64,000 nt of DNA from Alteriqipengyuania bathyomarina_B (lineage in GTDB: Bacteria > Pseudomonadota > Alphaproteobacteria > Sphingomonadales > Sphingomonadaceae), in NCBI RefSeq assembly GCF_038594605.1, contig NZ_JBCFZM010000005.1, positions 1-64,000 of the forward strand, given 5' to 3'. How positions within the stretch are numbered: the first letter of the stretch is position 1; each line of letters starts with the position of its first letter. Shown here piece after piece: positions 42,812-53,275 of the stretch. Under the pieces are notes generated by a model. It ran no database searches, was not told the origin of the DNA, and saw nothing but the letters and a program-made list of their open reading frames with translations. A program made the translations under genes and the position numbers.

Positions 42812-43375
42812 ATGCCCAAGGCCATCAACGACCCGTTGCTGCTGATCGGCAAGATCTTTGCAATCATCCTGCAGGTCGGGATGGCGATCGGCGCGGTAGC
42901 GCTGATCATCGCGATCCCGACCATAATCATCGCCGGCGGCTATGTGGAGGCGGAAATCGCCAAGGAAGCGCCAAGTATCGACGAGCCCTTCCCCGCCATA
43001 TGGATCGCCGCGATCATGGCCATCGGCCTATCCATCGTCGCTATGCTGTTCGTGTTCTTCGGCAAACTGCGGCGGATTATCGGGACCGTAGGCGAAGGCG
43101 ACCCCTTCCAGCCCGAGAACGCCCGTCGCCTGAGCCTGATGGCATGGCTGATGCTGGGCACCCAGCTGGTGATGATCCCGGGCGCAGCCATCGCAATCCC
43201 GCTCTCCCGCTATGCGGACGAGGTAAAGAAGTCCGGAATCGAAGATGTGAGCTTTTCCTTCGACGGGAGCGGCATGGACATGACGGCATGGCTGCTGGTG
43301 GTGATCCTGTTCATCCTGGCCCGGGTATTTCGCCATGGCGCCGCGATGCGCGACGATCTTGAAGGGACCGTGTGA
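42812..43375 (+). CDS. DUF2975 membrane protein (module 1)
   Basis: A 187-residue protein with four membrane segments (for example IGKIFAIILQVGMAIGAVAL, AIMAIGLSIVAMLFVFFG, LSLMAWLMLGTQLVMI, AWLLVVILFILARVF) matching DUF2975, the YoaS type of firmicutes. The conserved VGEGDPFQPENARRLSLMAW stretch between helices two and three is present. ATG 42812 has GGGAG at eight bases. It shares a one-base TGATG overlap with the next gene. DUF2975 proteins with small Xre partners are common but their task is unknown. Confidence 0.85.
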   Translation: MPKAINDPLLLIGKIFAIILQVGMAIGAVALIIAIPTIIIAGGYVEAEIAKEAPSIDEPFPAIWIAAIMAIGLSIVAMLFVFFGKLRRIIGTVGEGDPFQPENARRLSLMAWLMLGTQLVMIPGAAIAIPLSRYADEVKKSGIEDVSFSFDGSGMDMTAWLLVVILFILARVFRHGAAMRDDLEGTV

Positions 43376-43614
43376 TGCCCCCCCGCAACGACGACGCCAT
43401 CGAAGGAACCCGGATCATGGTGAAACTGGACGACCTGCTGCACGAACGCCGCATGACGCTGACCGAGCTGGCCGAACGGGTGGGCATGACACTGGCCAAC
43501 CTGTCGATCCTCAAGACCGGCAAGGCCAAGGCGATCCGCTTCTCCACATTGGAGGCGATCTGCCGCGAACTGGAATGCCAGCCGGGCGACTTGCTCGCCT
43601 ATGATCAGAACTGA
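43375..43614 (+). CDS. Small Xre-family regulator (YozG-like, module 1)
   Basis: A 79-residue helix-turn-helix protein. Core motifs LTELAERVGMTLANLSILKTGKAKAIRFSTLEAICRELECQPGDLL match small Cro/C1-type regulators that follow DUF2975 genes. It starts with ATG at the DUF2975 stop (TGATG), so translation is coupled. It probably binds the nested operator before the first micropeptide and controls its own unit; this is inference. A shorter start at 43417 is possible. Confidence 0.88.
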   Translation: MPPRNDDAIEGTRIMVKLDDLLHERRMTLTELAERVGMTLANLSILKTGKAKAIRFSTLEAICRELECQPGDLLAYDQN

Positions 43615-43693
43615 GCTAGGAAACCCGGAAAAAATTGCCTAGTGAGCGCAGCGGCGACTCACAGGGATCGCCTCAGCAACAGGATTACAAACG

Positions 43694-43933
43694 ATGAAAA
43701 AGATCATTGCAGCCGCCACCGTCGCCGCCTTCGCGCTTACCCTCACCGCATGTGAGAGCGCCGAAGAAGAGCAGGCGGAAGACGTTGTCGAAGCCGAAGG
43801 TGAAGTTCTCGACGAACAGGCCGAACTGACCGAAGCCGAAGCCGATCTGGCCGAAGAGCAGGGCGACGAAGCCGAAGCCGAAGCGCTCGAAGCGGATGCC
43901 GAGCAGATGGAAGAAACCGCCGACGAGATCTAA
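43694..43933 (+). CDS. Small acidic lipoprotein (module-adjacent)
   Basis: A 79-residue protein with a lipoprotein signal (lipobox TLTAC, Cys20) and a tail made almost entirely of Glu, Asp and Ala (EEEQAEDVVEAEGE and so on). It resembles in build the acidic lipoprotein at 59101-59373, although they share little beyond composition. No family recognised; a role in the periplasm or at the surface is likely. It is followed by a strong terminator. Confidence 0.7.
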   Translation: MKKIIAAATVAAFALTLTACESAEEEQAEDVVEAEGEVLDEQAELTEAEADLAEEQGDEAEAEALEADAEQMEETADEI

Positions 43934-43961
43934 TCTCGCGTCGTCTTTCGACCGGAATACG

Positions 43962-44001
43962 CGGCCGCGCAGTCCATCGGGATTGCGCGGCCGTTTCTTT
44001 T
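43962..44001 (+). terminator. Rho-independent terminator after the acidic lipoprotein gene
   Basis: Stem CGGCCGCGCA (43962-43971) pairs with TGCGCGGCCG (43984-43993), followed by TTTCTTTT. The inverted repeat is perfect over ten bases. Confidence 0.85.
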
Positions 44002-44419
44002 GCGGCCACCCGATCAGCGCGCGCAACTGCGCAGCCTGCTCTGCCGCGCGCGATACTCGACCGGGCCGCCATTGCGCTGCTTCGACCTGAAAACTGGCAA
44101 GCACGAAGGCACCGAACAGCTTGACTTTGGGGGCACGTCCTTTAGATGCGCGCTCGACTGCCACGGCCACAAGCCCTGCAGTCATCCGTCCGAGACAGTT
44201 GGTGAAGGCAATCGGGCCTTCTTAATTTCCAGCCTAGACGGGGAAACGAGATTTTCGCGGGTTGGGGCGCTTCGGCGCACACCGCAATCAGCATCCCATA
44301 AGCGGATGCACCTCCTTCCCTTGTCAAACGGACCCATGGCCTCGCAGCATTTGCGGCGGGGTCGAACGTGAGCCGGTCGCATGCGTGAAAACGGATGCGG
44401 CCATAGTGAAGGAGTAAGC
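44002..44419 (+). other. rplJ upstream region and possible L10-binding leader
   Basis: This 418-base stretch before rplJ has no convincing gene. Open frames on both strands here have no usable start or family match. A pair of -35/-10-like boxes lies at 44199-44227. From about 44230 to 44419 the RNA would form the rplJ leader, where ribosomal protein L10 usually binds to control its own operon. I could not confirm the conserved kink-turn by eye. Confidence 0.4.
44199..44227 (+). promoter_or_regulatory. Possible promoter of rplJL
   Basis: TTGGTG, 17 bases, then TTAATT. The -35 box is a fair match and the -10 box weaker. It would give a leader of about 185 bases before rplJ. Confidence 0.35.
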
Positions 44420-44935
44420 ATGGATCGTTCGCAAAAAACCGACGCGGTCGCTCAGCTGAACAACGTCTTCAACGAGGCGGGCGTGGTGGTTGTCACCCGC
44501 AACCTCGGCCTGACGGTGGCAGAGTCCACCGATCTGCGTTCGAAGATGCGTGACGTTGGCGCGACCTACCAGGTTGCGAAGAACCGTCTTGCCAAGATCG
44601 CCCTCAAGGACACCGACTATGCAGGTATCGAAGAATACCTGTCCGGTCCGACCGCGCTGGCCTATTCGGCCGATCCGGTTGCCGCGGCCAAGGCCGTGGT
44701 GGAGTTCGCGAAAACCAACGACCGCATCGAAGTGGTCGGTGGCTCGATGGGCTCGCAGGTGCTCGACGAAGCAGGGGTCCGGGCGCTCGCCTCGATGCCG
44801 AGCCTCGACGAACTGCGTGGCAAGCTCGTTGGCCTGGTCAACGCCCCCGCGACGAAAATCGCGCAGGTCGTCAATGCCCCGGCAAACAAGCTCGCTCGTG
44901 TCTTCGGCGCCTATGCCGCCAAGGACGCTGCGTAA
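44420..44935 (+). CDS. rplJ: Large-subunit ribosomal protein L10
   Basis: A 171-residue protein that anchors L7/L12 dimers to the ribosome. MDRSQKTDAVAQLNNVF, YQVAKNRLAKIAL and GKLVGLVNAPATKIA match L10. ATG 44420 has AAGGAG six bases before. It is followed by rplL after 71 bases. The usual rplKA genes are not upstream. Confidence 0.96.
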   Translation: MDRSQKTDAVAQLNNVFNEAGVVVVTRNLGLTVAESTDLRSKMRDVGATYQVAKNRLAKIALKDTDYAGIEEYLSGPTALAYSADPVAAAKAVVEFAKTNDRIEVVGGSMGSQVLDEAGVRALASMPSLDELRGKLVGLVNAPATKIAQVVNAPANKLARVFGAYAAKDAA

Positions 44936-45006
44936 GACGTTTTTCCGCACGACATATCCGGTCGCGGCCAGAGGCCCGGCCACGCTATTATTTGGAGTGA
45001 ATTATC

Positions 45007-45381
45007 ATGGCTGACATCGCCAAGCTTGTTGAAGAACTTTCGAAGCTGACCGTCCTCGAAGCGGCTGAACTCGCCACCGCGCTCGAAGAAGAGTGGGGCG
45101 TGAGCGCCGCTGCCGCTGTTGCGGTTGCTGGTCCGGCTGCTGGTGGCGACGCCCCGGCTGCCGAAGAAAAGGACGAATTCGACGTCATTCTCACCGGCGA
45201 CGGTGGCAAGAAGATCCAGGTCATCAAGGAAGTCCGTGCCATCACCGGCCTGGGCCTCACCGAAGCCAAGGGTCTCGTCGAAGGCGCGCCCAAGCCGCTC
45301 AAGGAAGGCGTCAACAAGGCCGAAGCCGAAGAGATCAAGAGCAAGATCGAAGCCGCTGGCGGCACGGTCGAGCTCAAGTAA
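45007..45381 (+). CDS. rplL: Large-subunit ribosomal protein L7/L12
   Basis: A 124-residue protein, normal length. The N-terminal dimer helix, an Ala-rich hinge (AAAVAVAGPAAGGDAPA) and the C-terminal domain (FDVILTGDGGKKIQVIKEVRAITGLGLTEAK) are clear. It forms the ribosome stalk with L10. A strong terminator follows. In most bacteria rpoBC would be next; here it is not. Confidence 0.97.
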   Translation: MADIAKLVEELSKLTVLEAAELATALEEEWGVSAAAAVAVAGPAAGGDAPAAEEKDEFDVILTGDGGKKIQVIKEVRAITGLGLTEAKGLVEGAPKPLKEGVNKAEAEEIKSKIEAAGGTVELK

Positions 45382-45412
45382 GCTCTTCCTCGCTTTCGAG
45401 CGAAAATTACCG

Positions 45413-45443
45413 GGGCGGTGCCAGCAATGGCGCCGCCCTTTTT
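45413..45443 (+). terminator. Rho-independent terminator after rplL
   Basis: Stem GGGCGGTGCC (45413-45422) pairs with GGCGCCGCCC (45429-45438), with a T-run 45439-45443. One G-T pair in the stem. Confidence 0.88.
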
Positions 45444-45518
45444 CGTTGCACGGTCAAATCCCGTTGAACTGGCCGGGCGCGTGGGTCGGGATCGGTCACA
45501 CACAAATCGAGGTGTCGC

Positions 45519-46070
45519 ATGCTCGCTCTGGTCTTCCCTCTTGCCCTCGCTGCCGCGCCGGCGCCGGCCGTCACGCCGTGCGAACTGGACGCGGAGGCAG
45601 AGCTGTCAATTCCGATGGATGTCTGCGATTCCTGGCTCGAAGGCGGCAGCGCATATTCTGCGACGATGACCGCGAGTCTCACCCCGCCCCCGGCAACGCA
45701 GCAGGTCGTGGTGTACCAGTTTGAGGGCAACTGGTTTCTCCATGCCGAGGGATATCGCTGGAACGGCAGCCTCATCGAGACGCGCCGCAACGACGTGCCG
45801 ATATCGCAGGCCGACGCCGCCACGATCCGGGATGAACTGACCACGGCTTACCTCGCGACTTTGGCCGAAAAGCCCTTTTACGGCTCGCCAAACGTCATCT
45901 GCACCGACGGGGCAACGATCGAACTCGCCGCCGCGAGCGCGGGTTCGCGCCATGCGGCCCGCCAGCACAGCTGCGCAGGACAGACGCAACTCACCCAGAC
46001 CGCGGCGCTCTTCAGGGAATTGGCGATCAGGTACGATCCCGGGTTCGAAGGATACCTGTCCTTTCTCTGA
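45519..46070 (+). CDS. Secreted protein of unknown function
   Basis: A 183-residue protein with a signal peptide (MLALVFPLALAAAPAPA). The mature part has paired cysteines and a region TQQVVVYQFEGNWFLHAEGYRWNG, but no family was recognised. GAGGTG lies before ATG 45519. It stands alone between rplL and the convergent antiporter gene. Confidence 0.75.
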   Translation: MLALVFPLALAAAPAPAVTPCELDAEAELSIPMDVCDSWLEGGSAYSATMTASLTPPPATQQVVVYQFEGNWFLHAEGYRWNGSLIETRRNDVPISQADAATIRDELTTAYLATLAEKPFYGSPNVICTDGATIELAAASAGSRHAARQHSCAGQTQLTQTAALFRELAIRYDPGFEGYLSFL

Positions 46071-46110
46071 TCGAACGGAACAGGCGAGACGGCCCGCAAT
46101 TGGCCGCCCG

Positions 46111-47874
46111 CTAGCGGCCCATCAGCGTGTTATGTTCCTTGCCCGCATGCAGATTGCCCGCCTCGATCTGCGATCTGAGCCGCGCCATGTCGTCCTCGCG
46201 GTAATCGCGCTCCAGCCGATCGATCTGGCCTTCGTCGGTGTCGATTTGGCTCAGCGCGGCGCGGCCCATTGCGATTGCGCTCTCGCGCAGTTCGCGCACC
46301 TGGAAGGCGATGTCCGCCCCGGCCAGCTTCATCACATGCCGCCGGTCGAAGGTCCGCACGAACAGCGCCGCATCGGGGAAGGCCTCGCGCACCGAGACAA
46401 GGAATTCGCGCTCCACCTGGTCGCCGTCGATGCAGAAGCAGATCGCCTTCGCTTCGCCCGCGCCCGCCTGGCGCAGCATGTCGAGCCGCAAGCCGTCGCC
46501 GAAGAACACCTTGATGCCGAACTCTTCGGCGGTGTCGATCTGCGGCACGTGCTTGTCGATCATCGTGACGTCGAGCCCGGCGGTGGCGAGCATCTGCGCC
46601 ACGGTCTGCCCGAAGCGCCCGAAACCGATGACCAGCGCCTGCGGGGTCTCGCCGTCCGGCCCCTCGCGCTCTTCCGCAGCGCCCGCAGCCGGCCGCCGGA
46701 GTTTTTCGGTCGCCATCATCAGGAACGGCGTCGTCGCCATCGAGATGGTGACGATGGCGGTGAACAGGCTCGCGGTCTCGCCGTCGAACACCCCGCCACG
46801 CTGGCCTTGTGTAAACAGCACAAAGCCGAACTCGCCGCCCTGACTCAGCAGCAGGCCGAGCGCGAGCGCGCTGCGCCACGGCAGCTTCACCGCCATGCCC
46901 AGCCCGGTGATGATCGCGGTCTTGGTCGCCACCAGCGCCGCCGCCATGCCGAGCACGAAGAACGGCTGCGCGGCGATGGCCGCGAGGTCGAGCATCATGC
47001 CGACCGACAGGAAGAACAAGCCGAGCAGGATCGAGCGGAAGGGTTCGATATCCGCCTCCAACTCGTGTCGGTAGGGTGTGTCGGCCAGCATCACGCCCGC
47101 GATGAAGGCACCGAGCGCGGTCGACAGGCCGATCGCCTGCATCAGCGCCGCCGACGCCACCACCGCGAACAGCGCCGCGACAACGAACATCTCGCGCTCG
47201 CCCAGCCGCCCGATCAGGCGCAGCAGCGGGCGCAAGGCGAACCGCCCGGCAAGAACGAGGCCGACGCACGCGCCCAGCGCCACGGGCAGCTGGACCCAGC
47301 CGGACAGCGCGCCCGCATCTTCCGACCCTTGCGCGCCGAGCGCCCCGACGATGGCGAGCAGCGGGATGATCGACAGGTCCTGGAACAGCAGGATCGAGAA
47401 CGCCCGCTCGCCCACCGGCGTGCGCAGGTTGCCGCCCGATTGCAGCATCGGCAGCACCTGCGCGGTAGAGGAAAGTCCGAGCGAAAGGCCCACGGCAAGC
47501 GCGGCAGCCATGGGATAGGTGGTCGAAAGCCAGATGACGGCTGTCAGCGCCAGCCCGCACAGCGTGACCTGGGTAAGACCCAGCCCGAAGATCGCGTTGC
47601 GCAATCGCCAGAGCCGACTGGGCGCCAGTTCCAGCCCCACGACGAACAGCAGCATCACGATGCCCAGTTCGCCGATCACGAGCGTTTCCTCGCCATTCCC
47701 GACGAGACCCAGCACCTGCGGCCCGACGATGGCGCCCGCGACGAGATAGCCAAGCGTCGCGCCCAGCCCCAGCTTGCGGAAGAGAATCACGAACAGCAAT
47801 GCGGCGCCAAGCAGGACCACAGCGCTGCCGAGCGCCAGATGCGCGGACTGAGCCGCTGCCTCGCCGTGTCCCAT
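46111..47874 (-). CDS. CPA2 cation:proton antiporter with TrkA-N domain (KefB/KefC-like)
   Basis: A 587-residue protein: twelve or so membrane helices in the first 380 residues, with GLSSTAQVLPML and GAFIAGVMLADTPYRHELEADIEPFRSILLGLFFLSVGM matching the Kef/CPA2 transport core, then a cytosolic TrkA-N NAD-binding domain (ALVIGFGRFGQTVAQML, VTMIDKHVPQID). It probably exchanges K+ or Na+ for H+ under nucleotide or glutathione control. ATG 47874 has GAGGGG upstream. Confidence 0.92.
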   Translation of the reverse strand: MGHGEAAAQSAHLALGSAVVLLGAALLFVILFRKLGLGATLGYLVAGAIVGPQVLGLVGNGEETLVIGELGIVMLLFVVGLELAPSRLWRLRNAIFGLGLTQVTLCGLALTAVIWLSTTYPMAAALAVGLSLGLSSTAQVLPMLQSGGNLRTPVGERAFSILLFQDLSIIPLLAIVGALGAQGSEDAGALSGWVQLPVALGACVGLVLAGRFALRPLLRLIGRLGEREMFVVAALFAVVASAALMQAIGLSTALGAFIAGVMLADTPYRHELEADIEPFRSILLGLFFLSVGMMLDLAAIAAQPFFVLGMAAALVATKTAIITGLGMAVKLPWRSALALGLLLSQGGEFGFVLFTQGQRGGVFDGETASLFTAIVTISMATTPFLMMATEKLRRPAAGAAEEREGPDGETPQALVIGFGRFGQTVAQMLATAGLDVTMIDKHVPQIDTAEEFGIKVFFGDGLRLDMLRQAGAGEAKAICFCIDGDQVEREFLVSVREAFPDAALFVRTFDRRHVMKLAGADIAFQVRELRESAIAMGRAALSQIDTDEGQIDRLERDYREDDMARLRSQIEAGNLHAGKEHNTLMGR

Positions 47875-47975
47875 GCCAGTGTGCCCCTCAGGTATCAGGT
47901 CGACCCATAAAGCCCATGCAGCGTGCCTCGCCACTAGGCAAGCGGTACGCGCGCCCATATCCGGGCCGGCTTTTT

Positions 47976-49400
47976 ATGGCTGACACAATGCATCTTTCCG
48001 GAGCAGCAACTCCCTGGCGTACCGAGATCGCCGCCACGCTAAAACTCAGCTGGCCGCTGGCGCTCGCCAACCTGCTGCAAATGCTGACCTATGCGATCGA
48101 CGTGATCTTCATCGCGCGGCTGGGGGAGCAGCCACTGGCGGCCTCCGCGCTCGTCGTCTCGGTGTTCGGACTGGTCGTGTGGGCACTATCGGGCCTGACG
48201 GGGGCAGTGGCTCCGGTGATCTCGGCGGCGCTGGGCGCACGCGCGCCCGCGCTGCGCCCGGTCCGCCGCGCGACGCGCATGGCGCTATGGCTCTCCCTCA
48301 TCAGCGGCGGCGCGGGCATGGTACTGATGCTCGGTTTCGAACAATTCGCGCTGCTGACCGGGCAGGACCCCGCGCTCGCCGCGCTGGGGCAGAGCTACAT
48401 GCTGGTGCTGATTTGCTCCACCATCCCGTTCCTCGTGAACAATGTGCTGCGCAGCTTCGTTTCCGCGCTCGACCGGCCGATCTTCGCGACTGCGATCACC
48501 GCGCTAGGCATCGGGGTCAATACGGTGGGCAACTACGCCTTCATCTTCGGCAACTGGGGCGCGCCAGAGCTTGGCCTGCCCGGGGCGGCAGTCGCCACGC
48601 TGATGACCTCGCTGTTCACGATGGTCGCCTACGTGATCGCGATCCGCATCGATCCGCGCCTGCACCGCTATCATGTCTTCGGGCGCTGGTGGGTGCCCGA
48701 CTGGACAGCGTTTGCCCAGATCGTGCGGATCGGCACGCCGATCGCGCTGATGATCTGCGCCGAGGCGGGCGTGTTCGGGGCGGCTGCGTTCCTGATGGGC
48801 AATATCGGCGCGGCGCAACTCGCGGCGCATACGATTGCGTTGCAGATCGCCGCGCTCGCCTTCCAGGTGCCGTTCGGCGTGGGGCAGGCAACCACCATCC
48901 GGGTCGGCTATTTCTATGGCGCACGCGATAGCGACGGCATGGCCCGCGCGGGCTGGTGCGGGATCGGCATCGCGCTGTTGTTCATGAGCTGCACCGCGAG
49001 TGCGATGGTCCTGATCCCCAAGCCGCTGTTGGCGATCTATATCGATCCATGGGACGCGGCGAATGCCGGGCTCGTCGCCTTCGCCACGCGCTACCTGCTG
49101 GTGGCCGCCGCCTTCCAGCTGGTCGACGGAGTGCAGGCGGTCGCCGCGGGCGCACTACGTGGATTGCAGGACACGCGCATTCCGATGTGGATTGCGGTCT
49201 TTTCGTACTGGGTGCCGGGCTTCGGCGGATCGCTGGTCCTCGGCTTCGCAACGCATCTGGCGGGCGTCGGCGTGTGGATCGGCCTTGCCACCGGCCTCGC
49301 CTTCGCCGCCGCGCTGCTGACGTGGCGCTGGGCGCGGCGCGAGGCGCTGGGCCTCACGCGCTTCGCCCCGGAAGACGCGGCGATCAGGCAGGCACCATAG
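47976..49400 (+). CDS. MATE-family multidrug exporter
   Basis: A 474-residue protein of about twelve membrane helices with the MATE layout (GEQPLAASALVVSVFGLVVWALSGL, then a matching second half ending AAGALRGLQDTRIPMWIAVFSYW). It likely exports organic cations or drugs in exchange for Na+ or H+. ATG 47976 is taken; the ribosome site is weak. The stop overlaps the convergent MscS gene by 17 bases. Confidence 0.9.
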   Translation: MADTMHLSGAATPWRTEIAATLKLSWPLALANLLQMLTYAIDVIFIARLGEQPLAASALVVSVFGLVVWALSGLTGAVAPVISAALGARAPALRPVRRATRMALWLSLISGGAGMVLMLGFEQFALLTGQDPALAALGQSYMLVLICSTIPFLVNNVLRSFVSALDRPIFATAITALGIGVNTVGNYAFIFGNWGAPELGLPGAAVATLMTSLFTMVAYVIAIRIDPRLHRYHVFGRWWVPDWTAFAQIVRIGTPIALMICAEAGVFGAAAFLMGNIGAAQLAAHTIALQIAALAFQVPFGVGQATTIRVGYFYGARDSDGMARAGWCGIGIALLFMSCTASAMVLIPKPLLAIYIDPWDAANAGLVAFATRYLLVAAAFQLVDGVQAVAAGALRGLQDTRIPMWIAVFSYWVPGFGGSLVLGFATHLAGVGVWIGLATGLAFAAALLTWRWARREALGLTRFAPEDAAIRQAP

Positions 49401-50241
49401 TAACCTCGCGCTGCGGGAAGGGGATCGACAGGCCGACCTCGTCGAACTTGGCCTTGGCCGCCTCGGTCAGATCCCATTGCAGCTGCATGTAATCGCTCGT
49501 CGCACACCAGACGCGCAGGCCGACCCCGACCGAGGAATCGTCGAGCGAGGCGACGAACGCCTGCGGTTCCGGATCGTTCAACGCCCGCTCGTCCTGTTCG
49601 GCCAGCGCGAGCAAGACCTCGCGCGCCTGCTTCATGCTGTCGTCGTAACCGATACCGACGATCAGCTCGATCCGGCGGGTCGGATGGCGATGGAGGTTGA
49701 TGATCGGCTGGTTCCACAATTCGGAATTGGGGACCATCACGAACAACCCGTCGAACTGCTTGAGCTCGGTGGTGAACAGCCCGATCCGCTGGACCGTCGC
49801 GGTGAACCGGTCGACGCTGATCGCTTCTCCCACCACGAAGGGCCGCTGGACGAGGATCATCACGCCAGAGGCGACATTGCTGAGCGTGCCCTGCAACGCG
49901 AGACCCACGGCCAGCGCCATACCGCCGAGTGCGGCGAGAATGCTGGCGGTCTCGACCCCGAACTGGCTGAGCACGGTGACCAGCACCACCGCCCACAGGG
50001 CGTACTTGACCATCTTGGCCAGGAAACCGGAAATCGTCGGATCGAACCGGGGATGCTTCGCCAGCGTGCGTTCGGCCCAGCGCGACAGCATGCCCGCGAT
50101 CAGCAGGCCGATTACCAGAACGGCGAACGCGCCAATGATATGGACGATGTTGGCTTCGAGCCAGTCGAGGATGCTCGCCACGAAGCTCAGATCGACGCCG
50201 GATGTCGTGTCGGCAGTCGGGGAAGGGGTTTGAGAAGCCAT
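49384..50241 (-). CDS. MscS-type mechanosensitive channel
   Basis: A 285-residue protein with three membrane helices and the MscS pore segment (ILAALGGMALAVGLALQGTLSNVASGVMIL), then the beta domain with PFVVGE, VQRIGLFTTELKQFDG and MVPNSELWNQPIIN. It should open on membrane tension to release solutes. ATG 50241 avoids an upstream tail without family support. A second channel gene may start at 63871. Confidence 0.92.
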   Translation of the reverse strand: MASQTPSPTADTTSGVDLSFVASILDWLEANIVHIIGAFAVLVIGLLIAGMLSRWAERTLAKHPRFDPTISGFLAKMVKYALWAVVLVTVLSQFGVETASILAALGGMALAVGLALQGTLSNVASGVMILVQRPFVVGEAISVDRFTATVQRIGLFTTELKQFDGLFVMVPNSELWNQPIINLHRHPTRRIELIVGIGYDDSMKQAREVLLALAEQDERALNDPEPQAFVASLDDSSVGVGLRVWCATSDYMQLQWDLTEAAKAKFDEVGLSIPFPQREVTMVPA

Positions 50242-50377
50242 GCTGGTCCTGTTAGCTGGGTCTGGAATCGGGATGCGGAAAGCGCATTTAGAGGCCCTGT
50301 GCCCGAGACGCAAAAGGCGATCCCGCCGCCCGCGATAGACCCGTCCGACGCACCGAACTTTTTATCCCTGCGACCGC

Positions 50378-50406
50378 TTGACGCGCGAACCGCGGCTGCA
50401 CATATC
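50378..50406 (+). promoter_or_regulatory. groESL promoter
   Basis: TTGACG, 17 bases, CATATC. The -35 context CTTGACG also resembles a heat-shock sigma-32 site. The CIRCE repeat begins eight bases after the -10 box, as expected for HrcA repression of transcription. Confidence 0.6.
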
Positions 50407-50413
50407 GCGGCTG

Positions 50414-50440
50414 CTGGCACTCTTCACCTGAGAGTGCCAA
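50414..50440. promoter_or_regulatory. CIRCE element (HrcA operator)
   Basis: CTGGCACTC, nine bases, GAGTGCCAA: a near-perfect match to the CIRCE consensus TTAGCACTC-N9-GAGTGCTAA, with a perfect seven-base core inverted repeat. It lies between promoter and groES. HrcA is not in the window. Confidence 0.9.
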
Positions 50441-50474
50441 CGCCCATTTTTCATTCAAGAGAGAGGTATCAAGC

Positions 50475-50762
50475 ATGGCATTTCGTCCGCTGCACGACCG
50501 TGTTCTGGTCCGTCGCATCGAAGCCGAGGAAAAGACCGCCGGCGGCATCATCATTCCCGACAGCGCACAGGAGAAGCCCAGCGAAGGGCAGATCGTGGCC
50601 GTCGGTTCGGGCGCGCGTTCGGATGACGGCACCGTCACCCCGCTAGACGTCAAGGAAGGCGACCGCGTCCTCTTCGGCAAGTGGGGCGGCACCGAGGTCA
50701 AGATCGACGGTGAAGACCTGCTGATCATGAAGGAAAGCGACATCATGGGGATCATTTCCTGA
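50475..50762 (+). CDS. groES: Co-chaperonin GroES
   Basis: A 95-residue protein: FRPLHDRVLVRRIEAEEKTAGGIIIPDSAQEKPSEG with the mobile loop is fully conserved. It caps GroEL during ATP-driven folding. It is preceded by promoter and CIRCE and followed by groEL after 57 bases. Confidence 0.97.
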   Translation: MAFRPLHDRVLVRRIEAEEKTAGGIIIPDSAQEKPSEGQIVAVGSGARSDDGTVTPLDVKEGDRVLFGKWGGTEVKIDGEDLLIMKESDIMGIIS

Positions 50763-50819
50763 TCCGCTGACCGGCGCATGTACTTCATCAACTAACTTAT
50801 TTTCTCAGGAGAAACTCAC

Positions 50820-52472
<1,653 letters not shown>

Positions 52473-52512
52473 AGCCCTCCCCCAACAACGCTTGCCGTTA
52501 CGGCAAAGAAAA

Positions 52513-52545
52513 GGCCCCGTCGGAGCAATCCGGCGGGGCTTTTTG
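52513..52545 (+). terminator. Rho-independent terminator after groEL
   Basis: Stem GCCCCGTCGGA (52514-52524) pairs with TCCGGCGGGGC (52529-52539), loop GCAA, then TTTTT. It sits between groEL and the convergent ABC permease gene. Confidence 0.9.
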
Positions 52546-52549
52546 GTGT

Positions 52550-53275
52550 TTATCGGAAGGTGCGGCGCTGCAAATCGAGCAGCATCAGCGCGCAGAAAAC
52601 GACCCCCATCGCGAGGCCGGTCCAGGCGAATTGGGCGGTGGTTTCACCCAATGCGGATCGAAGGGCGACCACCCAAGGAAACCAGTCCGCATCGCGGGTT
52701 CCCGTCAACAGCACCGCCAGCGCCACCAGTGTGCCTCCGATCCCCAGAGACAGCGGCAGCAGGAAGTTCCGCCACCGCAGCGCGACCCAGAACTGGAGTG
52801 CGAGGATGCCGAAGCTGCCGGCCGTCATCCTCACCACGAAGATGGCGTATTCGTTGAGGGCCAGATCGCCGTTTGGATAATTGCCCGTGATCGAGCCAAC
52901 CGCGCCGCCCATCGCGATGGCGAAACCCACCGCGATCGCGATCATGATCGCGTGCAAGGGCACGATCACCGTCAGCTTGGCGAGGAATATGCTCCACCGC
53001 GGATGCGGTTGGGTCAGTGTGAAATCCCAGCCGTTGTTGCGATATTCGATGTCACCCATCAGCGTTGCCAAGGTCGCGAGCAGCGTGGGGTTGAGGAACA
53101 TGGCCCACAGCGGGAGCGTCAACCGGTCGAGGATCTGAGCCCACTGCGGTGAACCCTCATTCGACGCGATCGCCAGCGCAATCAGCAGGCCCGGCAGCAA
53201 GGGCGGCAGGGCAATCAACAGCAGGACCAGCGATCCTCGCAGTTTGCGAAATTCGACTTCGACAAGACGCAACAT
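52550..53275 (-). CDS. ABC transporter permease (bacitracin/lantibiotic-exporter type)
   Basis: A 241-residue protein with six membrane helices (LVLLLIALPPLLPGLLIALAI and others), the ABC-2 permease kind of the BcrB/EcsB sort. MLRLVEVEFRKLRG is a typical start. Its ATG shares a base with the stop of the ATPase gene (TGATG). It makes one exporter with it; the cargo may be a peptide or lipid, unknown. Confidence 0.85.
   Translation of the reverse strand: MLRLVEVEFRKLRGSLVLLLIALPPLLPGLLIALAIASNEGSPQWAQILDRLTLPLWAMFLNPTLLATLATLMGDIEYRNNGWDFTLTQPHPRWSIFLAKLTVIVPLHAIMIAIAVGFAIAMGGAVGSITGNYPNGDLALNEYAIFVVRMTAGSFGILALQFWVALRWRNFLLPLSLGIGGTLVALAVLLTGTRDADWFPWVVALRSALGETTAQFAWTGLAMGVVFCALMLLDLQRRTFR

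Noticed and set aside
43685..44185. An open frame on the minus strand across the acidic lipoprotein gene and the rplJ upstream region
   Set aside because: It runs antisense through the lipoprotein gene and its terminator, lacks a ribosome site, and no family was recognised.
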